From Chamaea fasciata (lineage: Eukaryota > Chordata > Aves > Passeriformes > Sylviidae), in contig JARCOQ010000064.1 of NCBI GenBank assembly GCA_029207755.1, forward strand, positions 62,001 through 126,000: DNA of 64,000 nt, given 5' to 3'. The translations under genes and the position numbers were made by a program. The notes beneath the pieces were generated by a model. The model saw nothing but the letters and a program-made list of their open reading frames with translations. It made no database searches and had not been told where the DNA came from. Each line of letters opens with the position of its first letter. Positions within the stretch are counted from its first letter, which is position 1. This document shows positions 22,701-34,800 of the stretch, piece by piece.

Positions 22701-25700
22701 CAAAGGACTCAGAAGGCCAGACTGTAGAGCCCCAGCAGGGCTGCCTTTTGTATCTCTTGGATGGTGGGATGTCTGCTTTCAAGTGAGCATTTTGCATTTT
22801 GTTTCCCTCAGGGCAAATGGTGAGCACAGAAAATCCCCGGAGGAAATACACCGAAAAGGAAATTGTTGGCAGAGGGTGAGTCCAACCACAGTTGCTTCTA
22901 CACAATCATGGGGCAGCTGATTTGCTGCTGGAATATCTGTCAAGTGTGAAGTCAGGCAAGCTGCAAACATATTCAGACACGCGGGTTAGTCTGCCCCATC
23001 TCTCAGTACCGGCCAGAATTTGGAAGTGTGGTCAGAAGGCATTATCAAAGACACTTCTATTTCATTACCAGAAACAGCAACCTACCCCCTATCACAGCAG
23101 TCAGATAACACTTCTCAGGAGCATTTCTTCCCAAGAGTTTGCTGGAAGAAATAGTCTGTGGTGAGGATAAAAACCGCCCAGTTTAGAAACTGAAATCCAC
23201 GATGAAAGAATCACCTGGCCTTTGGAGCTGAGGCACTAAACCCCAATGCTTCAGAAACAGGCCCAGTGCCCATGCACTGGAGAGGAACATGCGTCATCTG
23301 CCTTCTGGCAGTGCCCTCCTGCATGCTGCAGGTTGGAGGCATTTCCAGCAGACATCTCCTGTCTGGGCTGGCTTTCACTCCAAGGTCTAAATGGCTTCTC
23401 CTTTCTTTGCTGCTGTTTTGTTTCTAGGGCTTTTGGAGAGGTTTGCAGAGCCATCGACACTGCCACGGGAGAACAGGTAAATGTCAAGAGCCCCTGCAGA
23501 TTCTGCTGCTCTCCAGGGCTTTCCTGTCTCGTGTCAGCTGCGGCTGCAGCTGTGGCTAGAGCTGTGCTGCAAAGGCACAAGAAGCACAGACTGGTGCCAG
23601 CCTGCCAGCTGCATTTGGGGCAGTCTTTGTCCTGCTCAGCTGCCAGAAGGAAGGCAAGGAGGACAGCGGTTCCTTTCAGAGAAGGATGCTCTCCCTGGCT
23701 CTCAGATGCTCCAACAAAGGAGCATCTCACTGCTCTCCGGGGCTACGGCTTCAGAGTCCTGAATTCTCATTTCTGGCTGCCAGCAAATACATCTGAATGT
23801 TCCTGGCAGTTCCTTAGCCACCTGCAGTGCTGCACTTGGGAACTGCACATAGGGAGAGATCTGCAAGGCGTCCCTAAAAGCCCCAAGCCCTGCCTATAGC
23901 CCGAGATGTATCCACAGAGTACCAAGGCATGCATTACTTCTTCTCAAGTACAGACAGACAGAGAGTGTGCTCAGAGCTTTGGGGATGATAGTTGACACAC
24001 CATTGCTAACAAGTGGACAAGGCAAAATGTGGTCAGTGGCCACGTGTCCTGGATCTGGCCCCCAAAGGAGCAGAGAAATGGGCTGTAGGAATGTCACTTC
24101 CTAATTACTCCTTTGTCTAATTACAAGGCACTTTGGCACGGCTTGGCGGTGTCATTGCAAAATCTCTCTCCCCATGTGTGTTTTGGTCTCATTCCGCCAA
24201 CTTCTAAAGTTACTGATTTTCAATGTCATTCTAGGTGGCCATCAAGAAAATCTATCTTCGGGGACCGAGCGAGATGGAGGATATTGTTACTGAAATCACG
24301 GTCATGAAGAGGAATATGAGTCCCCATCTTGTCCATTATTTAGACGGGTGAGTGGTCATGGTCTCATCCCATGAAGGTTTGTTTACATAGTAAAAGTATG
24401 CAAGGTTAAAACCCCACTTTGGACACTAGCAGAAAAGAAAGCTGTTAATTATTGCTTCATTATTACTTCTCTACTCATCTCCAATGGATGGGAAGAGAGT
24501 GCAGTTTATCTCCGTGAGTCATCCCTGGCTTTCCAACACATAGTTGAAAAATTGTTCAAAAACCTGCATCAACTCTACCATAAGAAGTCAGTACCCTGTA
24601 AGTTCACTGCCTCCATGTTGTCTCAGGATGGATTTTTTAAGGTTTCTTCAATGCTGATGAAGCATGCTAGGGAGGATTTCCCTTGGATTGTTGCCCCTCT
24701 TTTCCAGGGCTGACCATGCCAGGAACACTAGGTGCTTCTTTCCAGAAATACCACGCGGGACAGGTTTTTCATCTTGGCTGTTACTAAACTGCACTTTTTG
24801 ATTGCTGGCCATCAGAGACATCTCCTTTTGACAGATGTGCTGTTCTCCTTGAGACTGCACAGACTGCAAACAACCCACAGCCCGGAGGGAATGTCTTTAA
24901 TTCTTTTAATTCTGTCCTTGTCACAAAGCAACCCAGAAACAAGAATCAAGCAAAGGAGCCAACGAATGCATGTTCATCTGCATGGCCTTGTTCCCTTCTT
25001 TCAGCTACCTTGTGCATGAAGAACTGTGGCTGGTGATGGAGTACATGGATGGAGGCAGTCTTTACGACACAATCCAAAAGACTCGCCTGACAGAAGACGA
25101 GATTGCCATCATCAGTCGGGAGGTCAGTCGGGGATCCCAGCTGTGCTTCCCAGAGCTTGGGCAGGATTGTCTGGGAAAGGGGCTCAGAACAGGAGCGATT
25201 CCATGAGCCAGGCTTTGTTTCTGTGTGGCTGATATGCTCTGGGCAAGCAAGAGCATCTCAAATGAACTGCCTGCCAGTGCCCCTGCACTCACTGGACTCT
25301 GTTCTTGTCCTCTTGTCTCCTGCTGTTGCATTTTCACTCTGGCTCTTGTATTTGCTCTTCTCCATCTTGCCTCTCTAAACTTTGATCTGTTGGCACTGCA
25401 TTCCTTGCCTGTAAAAGCAAAGGTGGTGGTGGTGGCAGCATTTGAAAGGAACAGCAAAGAAGAAAGAGAGACTCATTTCTCTGAGTCCTCAGCTGGAAAG
25501 GTTAGCAGTGCAGCCAGAGTGCTGTGTGCTTCTGAGCACATCCACTGCAGCAGCAGTCATCCTGGCTGGTTTGCAGGGCAGAGTCTACACCAGCAGTTGC
25601 TGTTGCTCTTTGACAAGCTGACATGCCTTCCTTTAGAAAGGTGCTGCTCTGCCTGTGTTGGAGCAGCGAGCTCTTCCCCTCAGTGGCACTGTGTTCTGCC

Positions 25701-28576
25701 ATTACTCCTCATTCCCCTGCAGAGGGAATCTTGGAGAGCTGTTTCCTTTCTTGTGTGATGAAATCACATCACTGATTTTTGCCCTCCTGTTTCTGGTTTC
25801 TCTCTCAGTGCCTGCAAGGACTGCATTTTCTCCACGCCAACCACGTGATGCACAGAGATTTGAAAAGCCTCAACATCCTTCTCAAAACGGATGGCTCTGT
25901 CAAGCTGGGTCAGTATATTCTTGGGCAGGTGCAGCGTTCCAGGGATATGTGGGCTGTGGGGCTGCTTTTGAGTGAGTGCCAGCCCCCCCAAAATGGCGCT
26001 GGTAGCAGTGCAGGGAGCCTGTTGTGAGCTGACCACGCGGTGGCAACGTGCACAGACCTATGGCAAGGCTCGAGCAGTCCACAGTGGCATTGCTCTGTGC
26101 GTGTCCCTTCCAGAGGGAGGGAGCTACATGTCTAAAGTTTGAAAAGCCCCTGCTGGAGGCAGTGTAAAAAATGTGGGGATTTCTGAAGCAGCCAGCACCA
26201 TATTTCCTTGGCTAAAGTCCTGAGGAAACAGAGCAGGGACAGTTGTCCAGGAGATTCAAGAGCACATTCTCAAACTTCTACCGGGAAATTCTTTTGCGTG
26301 CTTTCCTAATTGCACAGGATTCAAATAAAAACGGTCTTTTGCTCTCTCCCCAGCTGATTTTGGCCTCTCTGCTCAACTCACCCTTGAGCAGAGTAGACGG
26401 AGATCGGTGGTCGGGACTCTTCAGTGGATGGCACCTGAAGTGAACGGTGAACCCTATGGCCCCAAAGTGGACATATGGTCTTTGGGAATAGTGGTCATTG
26501 AAATGGTGGAAGGAGAAGCTCCTGACTGGGAGGAAAATTCTGCCATGGTAAGGTGTAAATACTCTCTGATCCCGCTGTCTTTCTCCCCCATCCCACTTTG
26601 TGTGTGCCACTGGACAAAATGCCATTGCCATCCGCTGGAACTACTTCCACCACAGTCCCTTTCTGAAAATGTCCCGGCAGCACATCAGCATCTGCTGGGG
26701 TTTTGGTTGCATCCGTGGGGGAACTCAAGCCTTAGCCCAGGCAAACAATCTCCCTTCTCAGGCAACACTGGGCTTTGGCTTAGAAGTCGTTCCAGCTCTT
26801 TTGGCTTTGTAGACAGCCCTAATAGCAGCAAACAAGCATCTTAGAAGTGGTGTTATCTTTCCTGAAATGAAGGAAAGTAACCCAAACCCGAGGATGTTTA
26901 TAAAACAGTGGTTTGGAGAGAAGAAGTGCACCCCCATTCTTCTCACAAGGAAATTTGCCTGAAACCTTGACAAGAGGGTGTGAAGGCCACAGAGTCTCTT
27001 GTGCTTCTTGTGCGGTGCTGCTGAAACACTCAGTGACCGTCTTTCTTTCCTAACCCAAGCCGTCACCTCCATGTCACTAAGATGAAGCCTGGCCATGTGG
27101 AGAGCCGGCCAAACCCACCCGTTTGTTTCCAGGCACTTTCTAGGATGGCCATACCATTAATGCATTGACTTGAGCGTCCAAATGAGCAGAGGGCTACCAC
27201 ATGGATGGCGTTTCTCCCTCTTCTGCTTTGACCACCAAAATTTTCCTTTTGCTGCCTAAGGGACGCTGAAATTTGCAGTCTGATGAGAGACGGAGCTGCA
27301 GGTGTTTCCTGTGTGCCCAAAGAGGCATTTTCGTCCCAAGACATTTGTGCATGCATCTTCATGTGTCTGTGTGGAAGATGAGATTCCAAATGTTTGTTTC
27401 CTTACCTGAGGAATAACTGAGGGATTTCCTTTCTTTGCTTGCAATTCCCATTGTTTTCAAGAACCAAGGAAAAAGCTTGATGACTTTGGTTTGATGGCAG
27501 CTGTGCTTAAGGGACCAACAAGCGCTGCAGAGATGCTTTTCATGTAATTATCTTTGGAAATAGTAGAGTGAGTTAGTAGAGCAAAGTCCCTCTTCCAAAT
27601 AGCCTGTCAAGCTGCTCAGGTGAACCCTCAGAGAAGGAAACCTGCTTTTGCTGCTATTGTTTCCACTAACAAGGCCAGTCAATGAAATCAGCTGCCAAGG
27701 CAAGAGCTGCTGGATGCTGGAAAAGCTGTGGCTGCATTGGGCTTTGGGTTTTTTGTTGGTCAGGAAAGTCATCTCTGCCTCTGTGCCACGGCAGAAAGTG
27801 CCACTGCAGAGTGCACCTGAAACAATGGGATCTGGGAGAGCAGTTCCAGACGTGAAAGAAGCGGGTGAGAAACTCGTGTTTCCTTTTTCTCCAGGCTCAA
27901 CTCCTGAAAGCCACCAAAGGGATCCCAAAGCTGCAGCAGCCCAAGCTCCGCTCCCCTTTTCTGCGTGACTTCCTGAGCTGCTGCCTGCAGAGAGACGAGG
28001 CACGGCGCTGGACTGCCAAGGAGCTGCTGCAGGTAAAATGCCAAGGGGCTGCAGGGGAAACAGTGTCCCAGGGACGGGCTCCTCCTGCACTGAAGTGCAA
28101 GGCATCAGGGGAGCCTCCTCCTCCTCACCTCCACTCTTGGTGCTGTTCAAATGAGAACAGTCAGGAATCCTAGACTGGGCTGGGCTGGCAAGGGCCTGTA
28201 AGGGTCATCTGCTCCAAGTGCCCTGCAATATGACCAGGGACCTCTTTCAAGAGATCAGGATGCTCAGACCGGAGATATTTCCAGGCCTGGGGCACATAGC
28301 AGCTCTTGCAGCAAGCTGTGCCAATGTGGCCCCACTGTTGCTCCTTAGACGTACTCTGATTCAATCTCCTTTTCCTTTGAAAAATATTGCCCTGCCTTTG
28401 AGGCTCTTAGCTTGCAAAGTAATGGTTCATTCTTGTTTTTTTTTTTTTTCTTTGTGCAGCATCCATTTGTAACATCAGCCAAGCCTGTGTCCAGCCTGGT
28501 GCCACTGATCACTTCAGTGAAAGAGTGGAAGGAGGAGACAGGAATCAGACAACTGTTTTCTCCAACACCAGTATAG
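19711..28576 (+). CDS. PAK3L: PAK3-like serine/threonine kinase (songbird-type), complete 12-exon gene
   Basis: A STE20/PAK-family kinase of 437 aa. Exons: 19711-19789, 20173-20210, 20640-20762, 21477-21657, 22812-22875, 23428-23476, 24235-24347, 25005-25122, 25809-25908, 26354-26547, 27895-28032 and 28460-28576. All have GT/AG borders and phases join without a stop. Kinase landmarks: glycine loop GRGAFGEV (160-167), VAIKK with catalytic Lys182, alpha-C Glu198, HRDLKSLN (Asp272, Asn277), DFG (290-292), APE (315-317), [10 protein letters not shown] and a C-terminal HPF motif as in PAK1-3. The activation-loop threonine of PAKs is Ser306 here, and the PYW after it is LQW. There is no CRIB/autoinhibitory domain. 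Residues 1-30 are a hydrophobic, possibly membrane-anchoring segment, and 40-140 is a Pro/Ala/Ser and acidic linker. The catalytic residues look intact, so an active kinase is likely. Exons 1-2 rest on splice phase and context only and are less certain than exons 3-12. Confidence 0.88.
22660..22688. repeat. (GTT)n simple repeat in a PAK3-like intron
   Basis: Uninterrupted TTG/GTT repeats in intron 4. Confidence 0.9.
28168..28315 (-). mobile_element. CR1 LINE fragment in last intron of the PAK3-like gene
   Basis: Plus strand shows reverse-complement CR1 3' words: a GGGTCATCTGCTCCAAGTGC-like block, CCCTGCAATATGACCAGGGA, then AGATCAGGATGCTCAGA. Confidence 0.7.
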
Positions 28577-28652
28577 AGAAGGATTGTAGAATAGGACTGT
28601 AGAGTAGGATTGCAGCTAGGACAGTGGAGTAGGATAGTAGCATAGGATTGGA
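28577..28652 (+). repeat. Short GTAG(A)ATAGGATTG-like repeats in the PAK3-like 3' UTR
   Basis: Four to five diverged 14-17 bp units lie between the stop codon and the polyadenylation signal. Confidence 0.7.
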
Positions 28653-28658
28653 AATAAA
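28653..28658 (+). terminator. Polyadenylation signal of the PAK3-like gene
   Basis: AATAAA 77 bp after the stop codon. Confidence 0.75.
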
Positions 28659-28679
28659 GTTTGTGAAACCTCAACTCCT

Positions 28680-30890
28680 TTCAAAGATTCCCCTCCTTCT
28701 GAGCCTCTGAGAAAGCTCAACATTTTCTTCTGAAGTGTCAGTTTTTTCTTAGAGGTGGAGAGTGACATTGATGGCTTCTTTGGTACAGTTGGAAAGTGGG
28801 GAAGGCTCTCCCGAGGGGAAGCGTGGCCGTGCTGGGCGCAGCACAGACCGGTGGCATCGGCCGTCCGGAGCGTGCACAGGAGCAGAGAAAGGCAAACCAC
28901 AGGCGAGGGCTGCAGGCCTGGCTGAGGATTGCCACCCTTGTGCCGGCTGCCCTCTAACTCCTGGCCAAGGTGAGCAGTGTGTGCAGCGCTCTGGGCACAG
29001 GGGAGGGAGCCGGGCTGCTCCGCAGGCTCCAGCACAGGGCCGCCTCCTTCAGGCACGGCGCTTCTGCCGGGGGAAGCGAGGCCAGCGGCAGGCAGGGACA
29101 GCTTGTCAGGTCACATCTGCAGGAGCCGGGGCCTCACACGGCTCTGGGAGGAAGCGCCTGCAGTGCTGGAGTTGTGCACTGAGCCAGAGCAAAAGAGTGA
29201 AATGCAGAGTGTTCTGCAGAAATATTCCGGGGCGCCAGGCCAGCCTGCTTTGAGCTCTCTGGCACACAGCAAGCACTGTGCAATGCAGCCCTGAGCTGCT
29301 GGGAGATAGAGAGGTGTTAGAGAGGAGCCAACTGTCAGATGAAATTTAATGGGGTGACAACGTCATCAAAGCCAAAGAGAACTGTTTTTTAGGATGGATT
29401 CACCTGAGCTGGGTGTCTATCTCCCTCTCCCAAGAGCCAAACACACACACAACACACACACAGAAAATGCTGCTTTTTATTGCCTTTCCCAGCCCAGGGC
29501 GAACCGTGTCCCCTTTCCCTTTGGCTGGGAAATAGGAAACTTGTATTCTGTCCCCACCGCCTCCTTTTCTGTCCCCTCCCCTCTTCTCCTACTTCCCTTT
29601 TGGTTTGGTCTTCACGCTGGCCCCTCTCCCAGCTCACAGCAACACCCAACAAATCAACTAGAACAAACGCAAACCCTAAATAACAACCCCAAGAACCAAC
29701 AGCTTTCGTTCTTTCTTCTCATAACCCTGCAGCTGCAGCAAAATATTACCTCCTATCTCACAGAGGGAATCGGGCAGGAGCCTGTGGCCCGTGCTTGAGC
29801 AGTGAACTGATTTGGAAGGGAGCAGAAGGGTTTCAGCAGGCAGTTTGTGTTTTTCTTCTGAATTGCTGAAGGAAAGACACAATGTGGCTTCAGTCAGCAA
29901 AAACATTTTCAAGGTGAATTAAAGAAATGCTTGTGAGCAATGCCCAGAGAAGGCAGGTTTTGAGAAAATATTGAACTGTAACAAATTGTGAATTCCCTTT
30001 GCATTAACAGACTGTTGAGCCCTCTATTCCTCCAGAGCAGTGATTGATGTGTGCAAGTGACTACCTTAGCCTTGAGAATAGTCTTCCCAAGAATGCAGCT
30101 GGAATGCATTCAAGGGGAAAAGAGTGGTTGTAGGAGGCTCTTGAGCATCAGAGAAGAATTGCAGGAATGGGATGTTCCCCAAATGACCACCCAAGACTCT
30201 CAAGAGAGCCCTACTCTCCTGTCAGTAACTTCTGAGAAGTGATTTAAATATGTCAACTAATTTGAGGGAATGTTTAGCCTGTGAGTTTCAGCAAAGTAAT
30301 GAGTAGGTCTTGTTTCCATGGTTACAAATGAGTAGGTGGGATTTCTGGCTGAGCACGTGTTAGGAAAGTGATTCCCCACGCACCCAGCACTGAAATAAAG
30401 TCATCTATTGACAGGTGAAAATGAAACCTTTTCCAGCTGTTCCCCTCGGGTTTGCCTTTCTGGGGGCCAAAGCTCTGTGCTGCAGGTGGCCCGGGTGTGT
30501 GCAGAGCAATGCAGCCTCCACAAAGCCCTTGGTTTCCCCACAAGTCGTCATGATTTGTTGCCAGGTGTGCCCAGCTGTGGCAGGAGAAAGAGCCCGCAGT
30601 GCAGTGGGCGCCGTGCCCTGCCCAGCCAGGGCTCTCTGGCACAGAGGAGCAGCAGCAGCACCTTTCAACCCACTCCTGCCCTGGCCTCACCTGGGACACA
30701 GAAGCCTCTGGAAATCAGCACCACCTGGCCCCTTCCCAGCTTGGAGCAGCTCCTGCTGGTGGGCACATCCTGCACTTCTACTGCTTCCGAACAGGAATCA
30801 AGGCACAGGGGGAGACGGACATACAGAGAAGCCCTGGGCTAGTGCAATAAATGGGCAAATGCATGGGGGAATGTGTTAGGAATCATTTCA
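28680..30890. other. Intergenic stretch after the PAK3-like gene
   Basis: A GC-richer part (28.8-29.3 kb) and a short CA tract (29,441-29,462) are visible. I find no gene. Confidence 0.5.
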
Positions 30891-30894
30891 GCTG

Positions 30895-31800
30895 TCATGC
30901 CAATCCTGCCTTCTCTCCTTTTCTCCCTTCACATTTCCTGTTCTTTTCCCTCTCACATTTCCACCCCTTCCCCCTCTCGAGTCTCACAGTTTTCCTCTCA
31001 TGTTTGCCTCCCAAGTTTTACTCATTTTCCCCACCCTTTTCAGCTCCCTTTCCTCACGCTTTGCCTCTCACATTTCCCCAACTTCCCGCTTTTTCCTGCT
31101 TTTTTGTTCTCTCAGGATTCTCACAGTTTTTCCCTCACTTATCCTGCCCTTTTCTCCCCTCATGCTTTTCTCCTTTCCTCAGTCATTTTTCTCCAAGTTG
31201 TCTCCTCATGTTTCTCACTTTTGCCCTCATGTTTCCCAGGCTTTCCCTCTTACATTTCTCCCACTTTTCCCCTCACGTTTATCATTCTTTCCCCCTCATG
31301 TTGCTTCTACTTTTCCTCTAGCATTTTCTGCCCTTTTTTCACTCCTGTTTTCTGCCACTTTTCCCATCCAACTTCCCACCCTTTTTTTCCCCCTAATGTT
31401 TTCTGCCTTTTTCTGCCCTCTGGTTTCTCCCTCTTTTCCCCTCAGGATTCTCACCATGTTCCCCTCACATTTGCTGCCTGTTTCTCTCTCTCTGCCAGTA
31501 ATTTTCTCACTCTCTTCCCCTCACATTTCCCTCCATTTTTTCCTCTATGTTTTTCAGCCTTCCCTGATCATGTTTCTTAGAATTTTCCCATCATATGTCC
31601 TGCCTTTTCCTCCTCTCACCTTCCTCTCCTACTTTCACTCACATCTTCACCATTTTCCCCTCCGTTTTCTCAGCCTTTCCCACTCAGGTTTCCTACCCTT
31701 TTCTTCCCTCACACTTCCCTCCTTTTTCCACTCCCATTTCTCACACTTGTCACCTCATGTTTTCTGCCTTTTTCCCCCTCACATTTCTTAACCCACTGCT
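30895..31800. repeat. Polypyrimidine minisatellite (~900 bp)
   Basis: The plus strand is almost entirely C and T, built from degenerate units of roughly 25-32 bp resembling CCCCTCACATTTCTGCC plus TTTT. All three plus frames are open for long distances (up to 263 codons) only because pyrimidine-only DNA has no stop codons. Not a gene. Confidence 0.92.
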
Positions 31801-32995
31801 TCCTGTCAGTGACTCTTCCTCTTCAGTAGTTGATGAGCTTCTTTTCTTCTTTCCTGCAATCCCCTCCTCCAAAGAATGGGTGCCAGAGCAGCGCTCCAAG
31901 AAGCCCCTGCCCGTGTGTCTGCTGAACAGAATGGCTGTGCTCGACTTGAACAATCTCGTGAAGAACAACCTAAACTGCAGTGGACTTTCAATTCCCTCTA
32001 GTCTTCATAGTGTTCTAAAGAAATAGGTACCCTGAGGGATACACGTCGCAGGTGCGCAGCTGCTGCACCATCCGCCTCAAGCAGATCCCATCTCTGTTTT
32101 CATCACCTCACAGTGACTGTGACTCCTGCCTGGACGAAACCACTTGTGATGCTGCTTGATGCTAATTGAAGTCCACGTGGACATTCCCAGCACTTTTTCC
32201 TGCACTTTCTGCCCACCAAGCAGAAAAGGAGCTTTTTAGAAGCTTCTTACAGTGACACCTGAAAGAGCAGTGCTGCCGTCAGCACGTTCCCAGCCTTTCT
32301 TCCCTGGGAATATTTCTTTCCCAGAGCCAGCCTCACACCCTGTGTGCCCCGTAGGAAAAGTGCTTTCCCTACAAAGCTGAAGGGATTTTCAGGGAGTCCC
32401 ACCCAGCAGAAAATGCCTGAGAGGGGCTGTGGATGGTGTCCAGCAGCTCCTCGTGGCCCAGCAACCTTCCCCAAACACCGAGCGCTTCCAGGAAACGGGA
32501 AAGAAACACACATCCCATGGGCCTGGGAAGAGGGCCTTGCTGAATCTGTGCTCCTCACACACATCTTCAGGGGAAGGAGGAAAAATAAACGGGCTCCAAA
32601 CAGGATAAATGGCTCCCTGCAGGGCTTGGCTGGGGGTTTATCCTACAGCCACAGCATCCCAGTCCCAATGGATGCAGGGCCTGGCTCAATCCCAGTTTGG
32701 GGCTGGAAGAAAAGCACCAACAATCAGCTTTGCTGAGGCAGCAGCCTGTGGTGGAGCTGTGAGAAAACCTTTGTGCTGTTGCAATGTTTTCCTCGTTGCT
32801 TTTGTGCGCTCTGCAAACAGATTTGGCAAGCAGGCATTGTTACCCTGGGATCCTTCTCCAGGATTTATTGGGGGTGTTTAATACCTGCCACAACCACCCT
32901 GCATTTCCCTGAGCTGGCACTAAATGCTGGCCCTGAAGTGACAATTTATGGTTGGGTCTGTTGTCTCAGGATAAACCACAAAGCCAATAGTGGTT

Positions 32996-33208
32996 GTAAA
33001 AGTGCCACTCCCAAAGCGTCCCACTCCCAAAGAGTCCCGTTCCCAAACTGTCCCAAACTGTCCCATTCCCAGTGTCCCATTCCCAAAGTTTCCCATTCCC
33101 AAAGAGTCCCATTCCCACAGTGTCCAATTCCCAAAGTGTCTCACTCCCAAAATGTCCCAATGTGTCCCATTCCCAGTGTCCCCTTCCCAGTGTCCCACTC
33201 CCAGGGCC
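32996..33208. repeat. Minisatellite, short allele (right arm)
   Basis: Reverse-complement counterpart of the 7,553-7,865 array, about 109 bp shorter, with units like GTCCCATTCCCAAAGT. Confidence 0.9.
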
Positions 33209-33353
33209 TGGGGAAGCTCCTGCTGGTCGTTCCCATCACCTCCCAGCTGAGGGACAAGGAAGAAAACCCAGGGATAAAATGTCTGCAACTCCTGTTCTGA
33301 TAACAGCTGGGAAGGTGCTTTAGCCCCCAGGCACTGCTGCCTCCAATCCAGGT

Positions 33354-33741
33354 TATCTTTGGGTTGGAATCATGGAATTTGGGATGGAAGGACCTTCAAG
33401 CCCCACCCTGCCACGGGCAGGGACACCTCCCACTTTCCCAGGGGCTCCAACCTGGCCTTGGACACTCCCAGGGATCCAGGGGCAGCCACAGCTGCTCTGG
33501 GAATTCCAGCCCAGCCCTCCCCACCCTCCCAGGGAGGAATTCCTTCCCAAGATCCCATCTAAATCTCTCCCCCTGTAGTTTAAAGCCATTCCTCCTTGTC
33601 CTGGCACTCCAGGTCCTTGTCCAAGGTCCCTCTGCAGCTCTTTCAGGCTCCCTTGTGGTCTTGGGAGGCCCCAATGAAATCTCCCCAGGTCTTTCTCTTC
33701 TCCAGGCTGGACAGCCCCAACCCCCAGTCTGAGCAAAGTCT
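33354..33741 (-). mobile_element. CR1 LINE 3' end (right-arm copy)
   Basis: Mirror of 7013-7400. Its 3' tail lies at the low-coordinate end (TTGGAATCATGGAATTTGGG). Confidence 0.9.
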
Positions 33742-34480
33742 CCTGCTGCCAGCTGCAGAAAAACGCAAAAATATCCAACAACTTCTCCAATTCTGCATTT
33801 GTAGGTAATGAAACAGATTGATGAGGGAAAACCCAAATTGCTTTATCAGCAAGGCTGAGCTGAACCAGCCCCTCCTAAACTCCTGCCCCTTCCTTGCTTT
33901 GGAAACACAGCAAATGGAAAGATGGATGCCTGCACTGAGCTGGGTTTGAAGTGAAAGCCTGACTTTGGTTGAAGACAATTATCAGCTGAGAGAAGGGAGG
34001 CCGTGCCAGCTTCTGCGGCAGGCCCCGTGCCCTTCCCGCTGCGGCTGCGTCGGCAGCCCTGGGGGCTCCTTCTGCCGCCCTGAGCCCGCAGAGCAGGGCA
34101 GCGGTTGCCGATGGCTCGAGCCATCAAATCATTCAAGGTCCTGTTGGGCTCTCTTAGACACTTGGGCCGAGGGATTCCTTCGGACCTGGGCCACTTTGGG
34201 TGGAGCGGGGGCAGGGCCGGGGCAGGTGGCAGGGTGTGCATGGGCCCTTTGTGACACGGTGCAGCAGCGTGGTCACCGTGGCAGGGAAAGGCACAGGGTG
34301 TCCGAGGAGCCTTTGTGACACGCGGTGACATAGGTGCTGGCAACAACGCAGCCACGCCACAGTGCTCGGAGCACGCCAATGGACAGGACGCGCCAGAGAG
34401 GTGCTGTGAGGAGTTCCCACACAGCCCGCTCGTTTGTGCCCGACCCGGAGCCTTTCCGAAGCACTGCTCCTGCAGCTGAC

Positions 34481-34800
34481 CTCGCGGCCAGACTGCGGGA
34501 CTTGGTGACTCGGAGCTTTCCCGAGGCATCTCCCAACCCTGCGGTCGGTGCCCTCGCGGCCAGACCACAGGATCTGGTGACCTGAAGCACCACAAGGAGT
34601 CTCCTGTCGTTGTGGCAGGAGCCCTCAAGACCAGTGTGCAGGACTTGCTGTCCTGCAGCCTTCCTGAGGCTTCTTTGTCGCAGGTGCCTTCAAGGCACAA
34701 CTGCACGACTTGTTGCCTCAGGGTTTTCCCTGGTTTCCTCAGAGGCATCTGTCTGAAGGTGCCCTCGAGGCCAGACACTGACATGGCGGGCAGATTTCGC
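34481..34800 (+). repeat. ~72-bp degenerate tandem repeat upstream of and reaching MROH exon 1
   Basis: Unit starts are visible at about 34,481, 34,553, 34,624, 34,689 and 34,764. Each carries CTC(G/A)(C/A)GGCCAGA-like sequence, a GACTTG(G/C)TG block and a CCTGAGGC-like block. The last unit contains the start codon of the MROH-like gene, and its reading (FRDLLT) resembles peptides encoded by earlier units (LRDLVT, PQDLVT, VQDLLS), so exon 1 seems to derive from one unit. Confidence 0.75.

Noticed and set aside
30873..31791. Several long Phe/Pro/Ser-rich open frames
   Set aside because: Product of pyrimidine-only DNA, open in all plus frames at once.
31595..32026. Open frame with a more complex end (SKEWVPEQRSKKPLPV)
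   Set aside because: Begins in the polypyrimidine repeat; the last 60 codons are not recognisable and have no clear splice sites.
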